From Cercis canadensis (lineage: Eukaryota; Streptophyta; Magnoliopsida; Fabales; Fabaceae): a DNA stretch of 64,000 nucleotides. Shown here piece after piece: positions 1-13,600 of this stretch. The DNA is taken from positions 124,001 through 188,000 of the forward strand of contig QAOA01007934.1 of NCBI GenBank assembly GCA_003255065.1, given 5' to 3'. The notes under the pieces were generated by a model. The model did not search any database. It saw nothing but the letters and a program-made list of their open reading frames with translations, and was not told where the DNA came from. A program made the position numbers and the translations under genes. The stretch's first letter is position 1. Each line of letters begins with the position of its first letter.

Positions 1-463
1 GGTGGGGGAGGCGTTGTTGTAGGTGTGATCAAAGATGATGGTGGTGTTTTCATGGCCGCAGGGGCGTTACCCTTTGAGGGAATTGATGATGTTGACATCG
101 TGGAAGTATTGGCAGTGAGGGAAGGACTGAGAATGGCTGAGGATTTGGGTTTTCATGATCTTTATGTGGAGGGTGATGCGCAATCTATCTTTCATGCAGT
201 TGCTACAAACCAGCCCATACATTCAGCTTTGGGTACTGTGCTGCTTGATATTCAAGAGCTTGCTCGATCTCTAAGATTAGTTAGTTTCCACTGGATACCT
301 CGGATAGTTAATGAGGTTGTTCATATGACTTGTTCAGTATGAAAAATCTATTCTTATAGATTTTGTTTGGTTGGAGGATGGTTCGATCTTTATTTTGGAT
401 GTACTAGCTTTTATGCTTTATAAAATGGTTTTTTCATATTAATTTTTTTTAAAAAAAAAAAAA
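1..463 (+). mobile_element. 3' end of a LINE with an RNase H domain (5' end outside the window)
   Basis: The frame is open from base 1 to the stop at 340-342. The protein resembles the RNase H domain (RVT_3 type) at the C terminus of many plant LINE polyproteins: an acidic 'VEGDAQSI' segment follows a helix beginning 'VREGLRMAEDLG', and the end 'FHWIPRIVNEVVH' matches the usual 'WIPR..N..AH' close. After about 100 nt of untranslated sequence comes an A-run at 451-463, as expected for a LINE poly(A) tail. The start lies left of the window, so this is partial. A host RNase H-like gene is possible but less likely given the short 3' tail. Confidence 0.6.
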
Positions 464-1632
464 GCAGTGGGAAGGTCCTTGCCTCTCTATCAAAGCCTGA
501 GTAGTGGTAGGATTCCTCTAAAAGCATGACAGAACAAAATGTTATTTACGGTGCCTATAAGAGTTAACTATCATCAGCTAAAATGACAAATTGCTAAGAG
601 CCTAAGAGAACAGAAAAAGGAGTAGAAATAATTTTAGATACATAAATCAAGTTGTATTTATCAGCCAAGGAACAAAATAAAAGGTCTTTTGTGCACAAAA
701 TATAAAATGTAGGGTGTTGACTATATCTTCTTAAAACTGAGTTTTGCACACATGGATCAAAGTTGAAAGTAATTTCCCACATTTTACCCAAATATTTTTA
801 AAGATATGAGATAGAAATTGGGAGGAATCTCTTACTGCACATCTCTTCTCTATCAAATGAAAAAGTTCGTGTCATTTAGCATATCCAAATTACTATCTGA
901 TATTTGACTCTGATAATGCCCTTCGCTGCTAAATCACTTTTTTTTTTTTTTTTCTTAATTCATGGGAGGCTATCTCATGTCTGGCTTAGTTTTATCAAGT
1001 AATGGATGTAATATAATGCAAACAAGATACCCGTTTATGTTTTGATGGCTAACAAGTGCTATATTGAGCCTTTGTTTTCATCTAATTAAATTGTTTTAAG
1101 AAAATCTGGCTTTTTTGTTCTCTTCCTCATAAAATAATCAGGAGACACAGACTTGTGCATGAGACTTGGTTGTATAAACAAGTGAATAAATGGATATTTA
1201 GTTATATACACAGAGCTGAGTAATAATAGTGAGACTGCAGATATTTGTTCGGGCGTGGGGATAGGATAATTTAAAAGATGAAAGCATTTCATATTAGCAA
1301 TGACTAGAACTATAATTAGGGATGATCATATATACAAAATCAAAATTATATAACTCCATCCCCTCCCCAAGCCATCACCAGTACATCTTTTTACATTCCA
1401 CCGCTAATGGCTTCCACCAGTAACTAAAGCCACCCTCTTTCCTCAATGTCGTGTAAAACATACATTGCCATACTTGCATGAGCTGTGCATCGACACATGG
1501 ACGATGCCGGCACCAGGGTGTTTGAGAAGTGAGGGCAAAAAAATGAATGAGGGCATGGGGAAAAAAATGAGACGCTATGTCAAAATTTTTAATCTAGGAT
1601 ATGTACACTCTGAAAAGAAAAAATCTTGAATT
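464..1632. other. Intergenic sequence and probable 3' UTR of the BTAF1 gene
   Basis: No coding sequence is supported here. The part nearest 1632 is presumably the 3' untranslated region of the minus-strand BTAF1 gene. I could not fix a polyadenylation site. Short ORFs in this stretch have no recognisable domain. Confidence 0.5.
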
Positions 1633-4600
1633 TTAGCCATTAAGCTTTGCCAAAAATTGACTCAAATTGTATTCTTCTGTATATTGTGATTGGTCCCATA
1701 GCTCTCCCAATCCCCCGAGAATAGCTTTTAACCCCTTTCCACTGCCTACCAATTTAGTGTCTCCATCAGAGTTCTCTGAGCGCTTCGCAACAGAGGCTCC
1801 CTGCAAAACAAAATAATTAAAAACATAACCCAAAACGTTCTAAATGGAACATCATCCATGACAATGGATAATGACAGAAAAAGTAAAAACATGCTTGTCC
1901 AATATGTGGATGCATTGGTACAGGTCTGTATGTTCCACATTAGTGTGAATCTGTCTTTAGTAATATGTGACAAAAGACAGATTCAGCAACTAAAGTGATA
2001 CATACACCTTCACAACCTAAGATTGCTAGTAAAGACAAATATACAGCATGTACAAGTTGAACTAAAATAACCTAGTCATATCAAATAATGATTATCTGTT
2101 TTTAGCACAACTATTCCAGACAAAAACAGGTATTTCTTACCTTCTTGGAGGTTTCTGCTGATGCAAATAAATCAAGCAACTGATCTGTATTCATTGTTGT
2201 CATACTAGCATTTTCCGCATTAATGACAGCATTAGCCACTGAAACTTTGAACTTTTGAAGGCTCATAACTTTCTCTTCTAAAGTACCACGCATTATTAGA
2301 CGGTGGACATTAACAACTTTTTTCTGACCTAACCTGTGCGCTCTGTCCATAGCCTGCAAGTGAATTGATATAAGCAACCTGCAACCTTTTCATTACAGAA
2401 ACAAATAGATATTTCCTTCGCTTGAAATGAAAAAAGAGAAAAGCTATATGCTGCACAATATGAAGATGGTGAAGATAGAACTCAGGCAGACACCATGCCA
2501 TACTCATCTCTAAAAGCAAGGATGGTACCTACAACCAGAATTTAACTCCCTCAAAAGTAGTCTTAGGTCCAGTTATCCTGAAAACTAGATTAAAGGTCTG
2601 GTGGAAAAAGCTTCATCCATTTGTCTAAATTTCAGTTTCCAGACATACAAGTGCAAGTGATGTGGAATAGAAAACTATCAGGAACCATGAAATGAATCAG
2701 AATTACCTGATGATCTCGCATTGGATTCCAGTCATGCTCCACAAAAACGAGCGTATCTGCAGATGTCAGGTTCAAACCAAGGCCACCCACTGCAGATAGA
2801 AAATTTTATATAATTTCAGAACATTCCCTTAAAATTTTGAAATGAGAGGCAAAGCAATGAAGACAAGAGGTAAAAATATTATACCATGTGTTGTAAGCAG
2901 CAAGACATCAATAGTAGGGTCTGAATTGAAAGCTTTGACGATTTCAAAACGCTTCTCTGGCTCAACTGATCCATCCAGCCGCAAGTATGTGACACTTTAA
3001 ACCAAAGCAAATAAGTCAATAAATAAATAAAATAGACAAAGTAAGTTATCAACATCAATCCGAAAACCAAACATTTTGGAAAAACACAAGTTCCATGCAA
3101 GATTACATGAACACCATTAACTCAAAACAGCTAATCTTTGTGCTTTCACATAGATGAGGCATTTGTCCAGTGAAAATAAAAGGGGAAAAAATCAGCTTTC
3201 AACAGAAAGGTTAAATGGTCGTGATAAAACAAACAAAAGGAAGTAAACTGCTGACACATTTAGATTTTCTGGATGATTAAGACCAGGAACTAACTTCTTC
3301 ATATATGTCTGGAACAAATCTCTTTCAATTATATCCAGAAAAGCCTGCATATAGCCATTATGAATGACTGATCAGTAAACCATGTATTAAGCTTCAGAAA
3401 GAAATTACTACCTACCTCAAGGGGAAACATTACCTTGTGTTGAGCAAATATCAAGACCCTGTGCTGCCCAATGCTACCATCATCCTCAGAACCTGAAGTA
3501 TCAACCCCAATTCCACACTCCTCCAGAATCTCCTGAAGAGCAACCAACTTTGGGGAGTGATGCAGTTTGTGAAGCTCTGAAGTGATGTCAGAGCCAGCAG
3601 GCAACAATTCTGAGAGAACAACAGAGAGTGAATCTGGAATCTTCTCTCCAACAACAAGCAAAGGATGACTACACAACTTTAGCAAGTACTGGAGTGCCTG
3701 AACCATGGAAAAGATTTTCAGACATCAAGAAGTAAAACTAATAGAACAATAACTAATAGATAAATAGAGAAACTAAATTGCCTGGAAAACATGTGAAGAT
3801 GTTCTAGGTGAACTACTACTTCCTTCTGTTGCAGAAGACTCATTCTTTGTAACTAAAGAGGAGATTTCTTGTTTTGCATGAGATCCAGAAAATTGTTCAT
3901 AGAGTTTAAATTGTACAGGACTCAAATCACAGTATCTGTCCTGAATTATTTTCTCGGGCAGATCAGACAATACTTCATCCTTTGTTCGACGAAGGAGGAA
4001 AGGCATGACCTAGAGCATAAAAATTTATCTAATTAGAAGAGAAAACACAAACTTTTGCAATAAGTTAAATAAAGAGATAGTCACCTGCTTATGCAATGCC
4101 TCCATAGCAAGTGCTCCTGCTTCAGCATCCTTAGCAGAGCACTTTGGATCTTTTGCAGCTAGGAGTGGTTTTCCATATGCAGCTTGGAACTGTTAAAGTT
4201 ACATTAAATGAGCAGAGGTTGATAAAACAATTTTCAGACATAGGATGAGGGAATAATAGAATGCTGAGATTGATTTCACAAGGCTGAAGCAAAAGAGTCT
4301 TTATTCCTTTCTGACTTTCTTTATCTCTCTCTATCTCTCTATTTTAGAAAAGAAACCACCATTGAATTAAGTAGCTATATTCCTAATTAGGATACTAAAT
4401 ACTGAGTTTGCAATGGTGAAGAAAAGTTTGCTTGTACAAATCACTCCATTGGTAAATTTTTAGCTTTCCCTCTTATTGTTAGCCTCTAGGTGATAAAATT
4501 TCTATAGATATAAGGGTCATGCAACATTTGAAATCTTAATAGCATTATCATTAACAAGCATTAGCTACAACATATAGACAAGTCTAGAAGAAAGTCATAA

Positions 4601-7600
4601 CCTAACTATATATGCATAGATGAGATTAACAACAGCTGTTATTGCATTCGACATCTTTGAATGGATGGATAACTTGTTCTGCAGGTTTGGAAGGCATGTG
4701 ATAACTGAACAGAAAAAGAAGATTGATTGCAGAAAGCATACTAAGGCTGTGTTACTGTGAATAAGATCATGCCGTGTTGCACATGGGAATTTCTGTTTGC
4801 TTCCCACTCTCAGAATGTGGTTTAAAGGAGTGGATGTGGGCTTATGATATAGATTTTAATTGTAATGTTTCACTTGAGAACGGCTGTCATGTTTTCTGCA
4901 ATGGTAATGCCAAAAATCTAGTTTTGTTGATACAACATCTCAGATTAATCTGCCTTGTAGTGGTTTATTTGATAATATAAGAACTGAACTCCTGTGAACA
5001 AATTTCCTTAGCAGGAATTCTGTCACATGCATGAGACCTCTGAACATAACCTATGGGCTTGCTAGGCTTGAAACATGTAAATTTAATTACAACTCAGCAA
5101 AAAGGGAGAATATCAATTATCTTTGGGTCTAACCAGGTATTACTTCTCAATAATTTTTGTGGGTAGCTTACTTTTAAAAGATTATTTTATGGTTATAATC
5201 ACATTTTTGTCCAAAATAAATCTTCAGAGCAACTTGGTTTGGAGGATTTTCATCAAATGCTAAATTGTTCTTCTAAAAGAAACTTCTCGTTGCAACTTTC
5301 AAAAAGCATCAATCCTACCAACAACCAAGCTCATGTGTAATTGAAGATAGGAAATTTATTTGTAAATTAAATGCCAGAAATATACCATACAACTTTCCAT
5401 AAAGGTGAGTCAAATAATAGAATTAGAAAGATCAATCACAGAAAAATCTGGAGCAACTAAGGCAACACCCCACCACATTGTAAATGGTAGGTGGATCTAA
5501 GACATGATACAGCAAGCATTTTGGAGTGAGGCAACATAGAATATTATCCCAAGCATCAATAAAAGCCTATGATAAAAGAGATTCCTTCTTTAGTGGAATG
5601 AAACCTTATCAAAAACTAGTTCCCATTGGCTTCCAAAATCCATACCTTATAAGATGACATTTTTGTGTTTACATCCAGCCATTACTTCTAGTTAGCCTAA
5701 AATTACTGAAGTTATAATCAAGGGTAACCCACGGACTTCAAAATGATTATGCAGAACAATTTATTCAGTCAACTCATGTAAATAACTGATTGCAAAAACT
5801 ATAGATCATATATTCTGCCCCAGAATTTTAAGACCACAACATACTCAATGTAACATTTACAATGCATAGAAAACATCAAACATGGTTGCAGAGATAGTCT
5901 TGCAGTATACTGACATCACTAATAGTTATGGGCAGAGAAAAAGTACCTGTCTCTCCGTACCGAGAAATCCTGGCATTAGAAAATCAAAAAGTGACCACAA
6001 GTCCATGATGTTATTCTGCAAGAAAGGGCAACCATTTCATCAGAATGATTTATATAGATTTTACTTTTAATAAGCATGTAAACCAGTCACCAACCTGTAT
6101 TGGAGTTCCACTCAATATCAAGCGGTGCTGGGCTTTCAACTGCTTTACAGCAACTGTAACTTTAGATTTAGCATTCTTGATTATATGCCCTTCATCCAAA
6201 ATACAGTAATTCCACAGAAGTTGTCTCAAATAATCAATATCTTTACGAACAACATCATATGATGTTATGATCACATTATGCTTGCAAAATTGATCTCGAA
6301 GGCACATCCGCTCCTGAGCAGAACCAACATATTGAAGAGTAGATATAACAGAAATATCAATATACTTCTCTATCTCAAAGTTCCAGTGCCCAACAAGTGT
6401 TGATGGGCAAATAATTAAAGATGATTGAAGATCCCCATTCCCATTTGAAGTTTGACACTCAACGATATCGGATGCCACAATTGCTGATGCCTGAAGTGTC
6501 TTACCAAGACCCATGTCATCACATAAAATTCCATGAAGCTTGAAACGTTTCATGAAAGCCAACCAATTTATACCTTCTTGCTGATACCTGGAAGCACAAT
6601 AACAATATCATAATATTATATCTAAAAAATTTATATGAACGTACAATATTGAGTCGAAGAGTCTGCCACAAGTTTTTTATTTTAGTGAAATCAACGTAAA
6701 ACTCCAAACTATCTGCAGTCATTTTTATTTAATATTGTGTGTGTGTGTGTGGCCATGCTGCAGTCAAGTTCGTTTCAAAGGATTTGAGCCACACAATGCA
6801 TAAGAGCTCAGCTCCATCTTTTAAAGATGACTTGAACAAGAACTACGAGAAGATGAAAATTTTCACTTCATCCTTTAACCATGTTTGACCATATAACTTC
6901 AATTAAAAAAAAATAAAAAATTCTCCACTGATAAAACCCAGAACAACTTGAGCAGAGTTGTAGTAGTTGTGATAAGTTAGTCTAAATGTTTCAGAAAGGA
7001 ATTTTCTGAGGGAAGAAAAGAAGGGCATTCCAATTTACCTTCTCAATGTCACTTTCAGTTCAGTGCATAACTTGTAATCATCAATATGAGAGTTGTCAAG
7101 CAGTTGCTCCAAAAATTTTACATCTTCTGCATTTCTTGATAAACCTTCACCTAATCCAACAGGCGGAGGAAGGCCTCGTGCTAAAGGAAGTAAAGGTACA
7201 AGAGCAGCAAAACTATGGGTCACACTCTGTCTGACAGACTGATCACAATCGCTCATACACCTTAGAAGTGGGACGACCAACAGAGGAGCATATACGACCA
7301 ACTCTACACCCAGTCCCTGAACAAGAAAACTAATAAGCATGCCTGCACCTTGCCGAGCATGAACTGATGATGCATCTGCCAACATAGGGATAGCATTCTC
7401 AACCACGGCTCCCATAACTTTCACAGTCATCGACCTGGCCATTGAAGTGATACAGCGTGAAGCAGCTAATCTAACTGCTACGTGAGAATGCTTGACACAT
7501 CTGAATATGCATGGAAGAAGTGTCAACAGTTTTGGCTTCAACTCCTCATTTAACATGGGAGCAATTGATCGTACCACCTACAAGAAACAACATTGCATAT

Positions 7601-10600
7601 TAGACTGGACACTATATGCAATCACTCAGTTATAGTCCAAATTAATATAACCACAAAAATTTATTGAAACTAATAAAAACTACAAATATTTAAACTACAA
7701 TTCCAGCCAAGATAGTTCATTAAACAATGCAAATATTCCTGACAACTAAAGAACTATCAATATATCGTAACCCATAACTGTCTAAAACTGATAGCATGTT
7801 TGGTTGAGTTTGGAGTCTAAACCATTGTTTAGGAAAAAGCTACTCTTGCTTTTCTCAAAACCATGGTAACACTTCTAATTTTCGTTTTTGTCCTCTTCCT
7901 CCCTCTCTCTCTTCTCGATCAATTTTTTATGCATCATCAACATTAGACTTATTTTCAACATTACATTTAGCAATTTTTAATTAGTATTTTAATTTTCTGG
8001 GAAAAAGAATTTTTCTTCGCTTTTCCTGACTCTGCAAACCAGAAGACCAGACTACTGTTTGTGTTTTGTTCTCTTTTCATCATCCTTCTGTTTCTAGACA
8101 CAATCTGATTTTATTCAATGGTTTGCCTCACATCATTTGGCATCAGAGCTGAAGTTGGTTTGCCTCAAGAAATAGCAGGGATGCAAGGAATGCTGAGCAA
8201 TTTATTCAAGATGAAGAAACTTGCATAAAGATTGTCAGAGAACCACAATATTTGTACCAAAAAACAACCTTTATGATCTTATCATTAAAGAAGATATAAT
8301 TGGAGATGAACCAATTAAAGAACATAGTTTCATAAATTGGATTCCTCCACCAATTTATGATGTCTACCAGAAGAGACTATTGGGAACTAGAATTCTACAC
8401 CAATCTATTATGTGTAACCTGATGATGTCGTTCAAGATTTAAATATTTCTGATTATAGTGCCTAATCAGTGTTTGAGGGCAATTCACAAAGGAAAGTTCA
8501 GTTACTATGGCATAAAATGAGTTCTTGATTTGTGTTGTCAAAAATTGACAAGATCTAACCATATTATGAAGGCATTAAAGCATTCAAACTGATTTGGGTA
8601 AAACTAGTGAGTTAAATCATGAAGCTGAAACAAAGTTTTAAGAAAGTCACTAATCTGGAGTAACTGTAACACATCCTCATTTTAAGGCATATTCTTTTAT
8701 TGACACATACAGCAGTAAGATAAGCACCAAGCCGAGATGTGCAACAATACAACCACATGATAAAGATATGAACTATGGATTTCTTAGAGACAAGAAGATC
8801 TGCAACCATTGTTTAGGTGACAATTGGTTGTGGTGAAGTTTACCAAACTAGAGAACAAGTTCGACCACTCCCAAGGGATTGGTTCCAGGGAAACTCGAGA
8901 AATTAAGGGGAAAATGGATTACTGTTCATGATACTGATCACAATTATGTAGCAGTTTTATTTTAGACTCATTTAAGACTATTTTGTCTGCGGAAACAGTT
9001 AATTTTGGACCAACAGCAGCATGCTTAGTTTAACAGTTAGGATAAGTTATTTTAAGGCTGTAAAAGGAGATTCTGATTCAATTTTCTAAGAAACAAAACA
9101 TATTTTCCTATGCTTTTCTGAATTTTCAGACCAGAAGACCATCCTCTATTTCTAGCACAATCTGATTTGGTTCAAAGCGTTTTTCCCTTTATGACTAAAT
9201 ATTTAAAGCAAACAATAAGTACCCAATCTCCCAAAACAAAGATACCCTGACAAATTTATTCCAGCTCAGAACACTGCACTTCAAGTGCCAAATGCACACC
9301 AGATCTCAAGAGTAAGTTTTAAAAAATTGATGCAAACACAATAATCATGGCAAAAATTTAACTTTCTAATGAGAAAGAAACTGATGTTGTAATGATCAAT
9401 GATCACTTCAAAACTAACAATGATAACACCAACCTGGATATTGTTAATCAAGATCTGGGGATCACAATCAGATTCTATAGCCAAGGAGACTTGTTTTTCA
9501 TCAGCGGCAACCAGTGATTCAGAAGAGATTGGCTTCAGCATCTCAGTAAGGCAATCCCATAACTTAGGAAGCTTATCAAATAATGAAGCACCAAACTTCT
9601 CACATAGAAGCCTCAACGAGAGTTCAGATCCTCGTCTACTAATAAAGCCCTCCACCTTCGATCGATCATCACCAGCCAGCACATGGACCTTTGACTTCTG
9701 TTTACCCACAGTAGTTCCAAAGGACAGAAGACCTTGGTCCTCAATGCTCTCCATGGAGCTAATCAATTTAGCTTGAGGTGTCTCAGAGGGATCCATACAT
9801 GTCAAACCACAAATATTCTTAATTAACTTATCATTGGGGCTAGGCCTACGTGCAACACAATTATACATAAGCTCAGCAAGTGCCTCAGCTGACTTTATCT
9901 GCAGTAATTCCTCCTGTAAGCCAAGACATTTATGTTATAATCCAATGAAATAAGTCTACGTGCATTAAGGAAAGAGTCAAACATTAAACTGGTACTTGTT
10001 CTCGTTTGATTGAAGCCATCAAAGGCAAAATGATTGGGGTTAGTCGTGAAGGAAACTCAGACATCCAGATAACTGCAGCCGCAACTGCAGATGAAACTGT
10101 AACATGCAAATTATTCTGCAAATTGTCCCATTCATCAGAAATGTGGAAGTCAAAAATATATGAGGACAACTTTAAGGAAAAGTGAGGTAGTAATATCAAA
10201 CAACTCAAGAAAAAAGAAACTTCGTTTAAAACATACCTGAACACATTTCAAGTAACCTGAAGTTGCCAAGAGCCTCTGCTTTGATGAATCGATATCATCA
10301 ATAATGTTCCTTCCCAAGTATTCATTCCCAGCACTGTCATTACCCAATGCTGGAATTTTTGATGCAAAACTAATGGCATCATCCACACTCAAGCTCTCTG
10401 ATTCAGTTTTTATAGTTGACAATAATTGATCAAACATTCCATAAGACTTGATAGCGTTTAGCAATTGACCAGCCTCACCACGCATCTTTGAATATGTTCT
10501 TGAAAGCTCAGCATAAGGAAGAAGTGAATCTTTTGTTGGGAATGATGGGTCAGAACATGCCAATAAGTCCAGCAACCAATTTTTGAGATAATTGGGGACA

Positions 10601-13600
10601 CCAGGAATACCATAAAGGTTTTCAGGTAAACGCTTGCTTTTAACCTCTTTGAACCAAGAAATAAGCACCAAGGATGCGACCTAAATAAAACAGCATATTA
10701 AAATATGGAAGAAAAGAAAAGGACAAAGAACCACTGCAGTGGGAGTTCATTTTAGGAAAATTCAGAAACTCATACCTGACGTTGGACCCCAGACAGAGAG
10801 GTAAGAGTGCTCCACAGTGGATCAATCACATATTTTATAGAACTCTCTGGCAGCCTAGAAGCAAAAATTCCTAACGCAGTTGCCGTAACCACTCGAGTAT
10901 TAGTTACTGATGTGTCCACATCAGCACCAACAACTATCTTAACTGAATTCATAGCAACATCTCCATTTCTTTCTAGTGGAATATTTCCTTTTGTAGAATC
11001 CAGTCCTACATCCCCACCAAAGTCATATTCAACCTTCACAGCTCTCATTTTAGCTGCTGCTCTAAATTGGCTTTTTCGTGGAAAAGCAGCAGGCCAAAAC
11101 ATCTTTGAGCCATCTAATGAAGAACCAAAAGGTGTGGATGCAAGTTCTATCCAAGAAGTCATGTAAGACCTTGCAGCTGTCTCCAAGTCCTCCACTGGGC
11201 ACTGCCATAAATTGGGAAGACAAAATTTGATAGTTGAGAAAATGGAAAAACTACAAATATAAACAACCAAGAAGCCCTTAACTGTTCATAGAACTTAAAG
11301 AAATGACTTTATGAGAGGTGCAAGGAGGGGGTGGAGGGAAATTCTTTTGAAATGAATCCTATACACACACAAACACATAATATAAAGGCTTATGTATTAG
11401 CAGCTGCCAGCTGTCCTTCAACCAATATATGCATAAATACCATTACCAAAACTATAGAAGGCAATCACATAAGAGTATCTATTAAGTTCTAATTATAATG
11501 AAACTTCAAACAAAATTTTAAATATTGATCAACCTAACTCCAACTTATTTCTTTTAAAATTGAAATATTTACCTGATTGCAACAAGCAACAATGTCAAAA
11601 AAAAAAAAAAATTATGAATTGGGGTAGTACCACATATCCTTTGATTAGATTAACAAGACCTTGAAAAGCTTAAGTCCAAATATAATTTCACTAAGATGTT
11701 ACACAAGTAAAACCATAACCAACAAAAGTACCAATTATTTTCCCTCTCAGCAACATCAGGGCTAACAACAATGTTCTTATTACTACTACTTTGAAATGAA
11801 TCCACAACTGAGGGCATCTTGACAACTATGAAATTTTTTAATAAATAATGCTCATTGATAAGTTTTCAAATTAGATTTTAACATACAGAGTTGTGCATGA
11901 ACTCTATAGCTTTTAAAATCATTTTTCTTGACACATGGTCTTCAGATCCATGCATTAGAGCAGCTAAATACAAATGAGACAGTGAGACAAGTAAATCTTC
12001 TTTCTAGACTTCTATAAAATAAAATGCCAAATCCAGTACTAAAGTCGACTTATTGTTCTTTCTAGTTGTTTAAGCCATAACCTTGGTTGGAACTTCACAA
12101 CATAAAGGATTGAAGTATGACATGCTATAACCGATAAGAGATAGAGAAACATTAGTTAAAAATATAAGCAATTCCCTCTAATCATATGAAAGACCTGAAC
12201 AAGAAGCCTCCAAACTCTCTCGGAACATTGCAAAATATTCTCATTTGGTTCCAATAGTAGATTCTGAAAGACAATTCGAAGGGTATCTCCCAGTATAAAA
12301 GAAGGCCAAAATGAAGTACTAGAAGGCTCAGACATGTTTCTCTTACATCCAGCTTCAAGTAGCCTTTCCTGAAAAGGAAATTTCAGGCAAGACATCAGTA
12401 AATGCACCATAGTCTGTCAGACAAACTGAATTGACAATAAAAGAGTTCCAAGCTTTTCACAAACATTATTGCATAGAGATCAATTACCAAAGTGCGTATA
12501 GCTGAATAACGGACGGATGTTATACTATGCCTCATAAAGGGCCACAAGCGTGGGGCCAATGTTGAAAGCATATAAGGATTTTCTTCTCCACCATCACCAT
12601 CATGACCAACTCCATTTAGATCTGCCACTTCTGTGTCCCTCAACTTAAATGCTTTATACATCATAGGGATCATCTCTTCCTGAGAATAGATTTCAGCCAG
12701 CAGATTCATTACACTGCAAACAGATTACAAACATGTTAAAGCTAGATCATTCAAGGTTTATATTACAACCAGATTTTGCTTGACTAAACTGGAATATATA
12801 GCATGGGCATCCATCACATCCAATCAGCACAAAATGATAAGTGATTATTTTAAAGCGAGATCATTTGGCAGATATGTAGGACAATAAATTGGATTGGAGG
12901 ATTTCAGACGATACTACAGTCAACTCAGATAATACCATGGAAAACTAGACAATCTAATTTCTTTATTGAAGATTCTGTTTTCAGTTGTATCCTGAAGCAT
13001 ATGACATTGCCAATATTCAGATTCAACATTTTATTTAGGATATTTGACAATCATGGAATTCAAATTGAGTAGCAAAGAATAGCGATTCCAATTTATTTAA
13101 TTTCTCTACAATTTATATGACCAGAAAGCTCCTTTTCAGGTCAAGTCTACCATTTGGACAGCACAGCAGTGCTCATTACTCTATAGAGTTAATACTAATG
13201 ACAAGCTGAAAGTCCATAGATCAAATAAAGCTCTTCCTCCTGAATCATGACATGTACTTTTTTAATAAAAGAAGTTCATTAAAACAGAAAGAGGAAGACA
13301 AAGACAAGCGAGGATAAGATATCCTCCAGAACAGAAGCATAAAAGAATACATTACAGTAAAACAGGATATGTATGTTACATGTGGTTCTATCTCTAAAAC
13401 AGCAGTCCATTTAATTTTTATATTATTCAGCAGGTGCTTCTGTCTAGAATAATTTGTTTGGTATGTTGAGTCAAGGTTGGTCCTTTCGTTGAGCTTAGAC
13501 CAATTCTTATTAACTAGGTTCAGAGGCTTTGGCAGGAGTAGAAGGGCAACTTCATGGTTGTGTGGTTTATGCAGTAATATGGTATATTTAATTGGAATGG

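Larger units (their letters stand above)
1633..7577 (-). other. BTAF1: BTAF1 coding exons 18-28 (last HEAT repeats and Snf2 ATPase)
   Basis: Exons in transcript order: 18 7039-7577; 19 6095-6587; 20 5947-6015; 21 4085-4189; 22 3782-4009; 23 3434-3697; 24 3295-3344; 25 2885-2994; 26 2707-2789; 27 2141-2353; 28 1633-1800. Exon 19 holds ATPase motifs I to II (GLGKT, DEGH) and ends in SGTPIQ; exon 20 continues [13 protein letters not shown]. Exons 25-27 hold the helicase C-terminal motifs ([41 protein letters not shown]). Exon 28 encodes the short conserved plant tail [20 protein letters not shown]. All junctions are GT-AG except exon 22 to 23, which is GC-AG. Confidence 0.9.

Noticed and set aside
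6735..6751. Short GT microsatellite
   Set aside because: Too short and ordinary to report as a feature; it lies in a BTAF1 intron.
7800..7990. Extending the intron-17 direct repeat leftwards to make a full LTR
   Set aside because: The sequence before 7993 does not match that before 9080, so only about 110 bp are truly shared.
9399..9776. Plus-strand ORF of 125 codons
   Set aside because: It is the exact antisense of BTAF1 coding exon 17 and has no domain of its own. The same holds for plus-strand ORFs at 10807-11166, 14183-14437 and 18209-18463.
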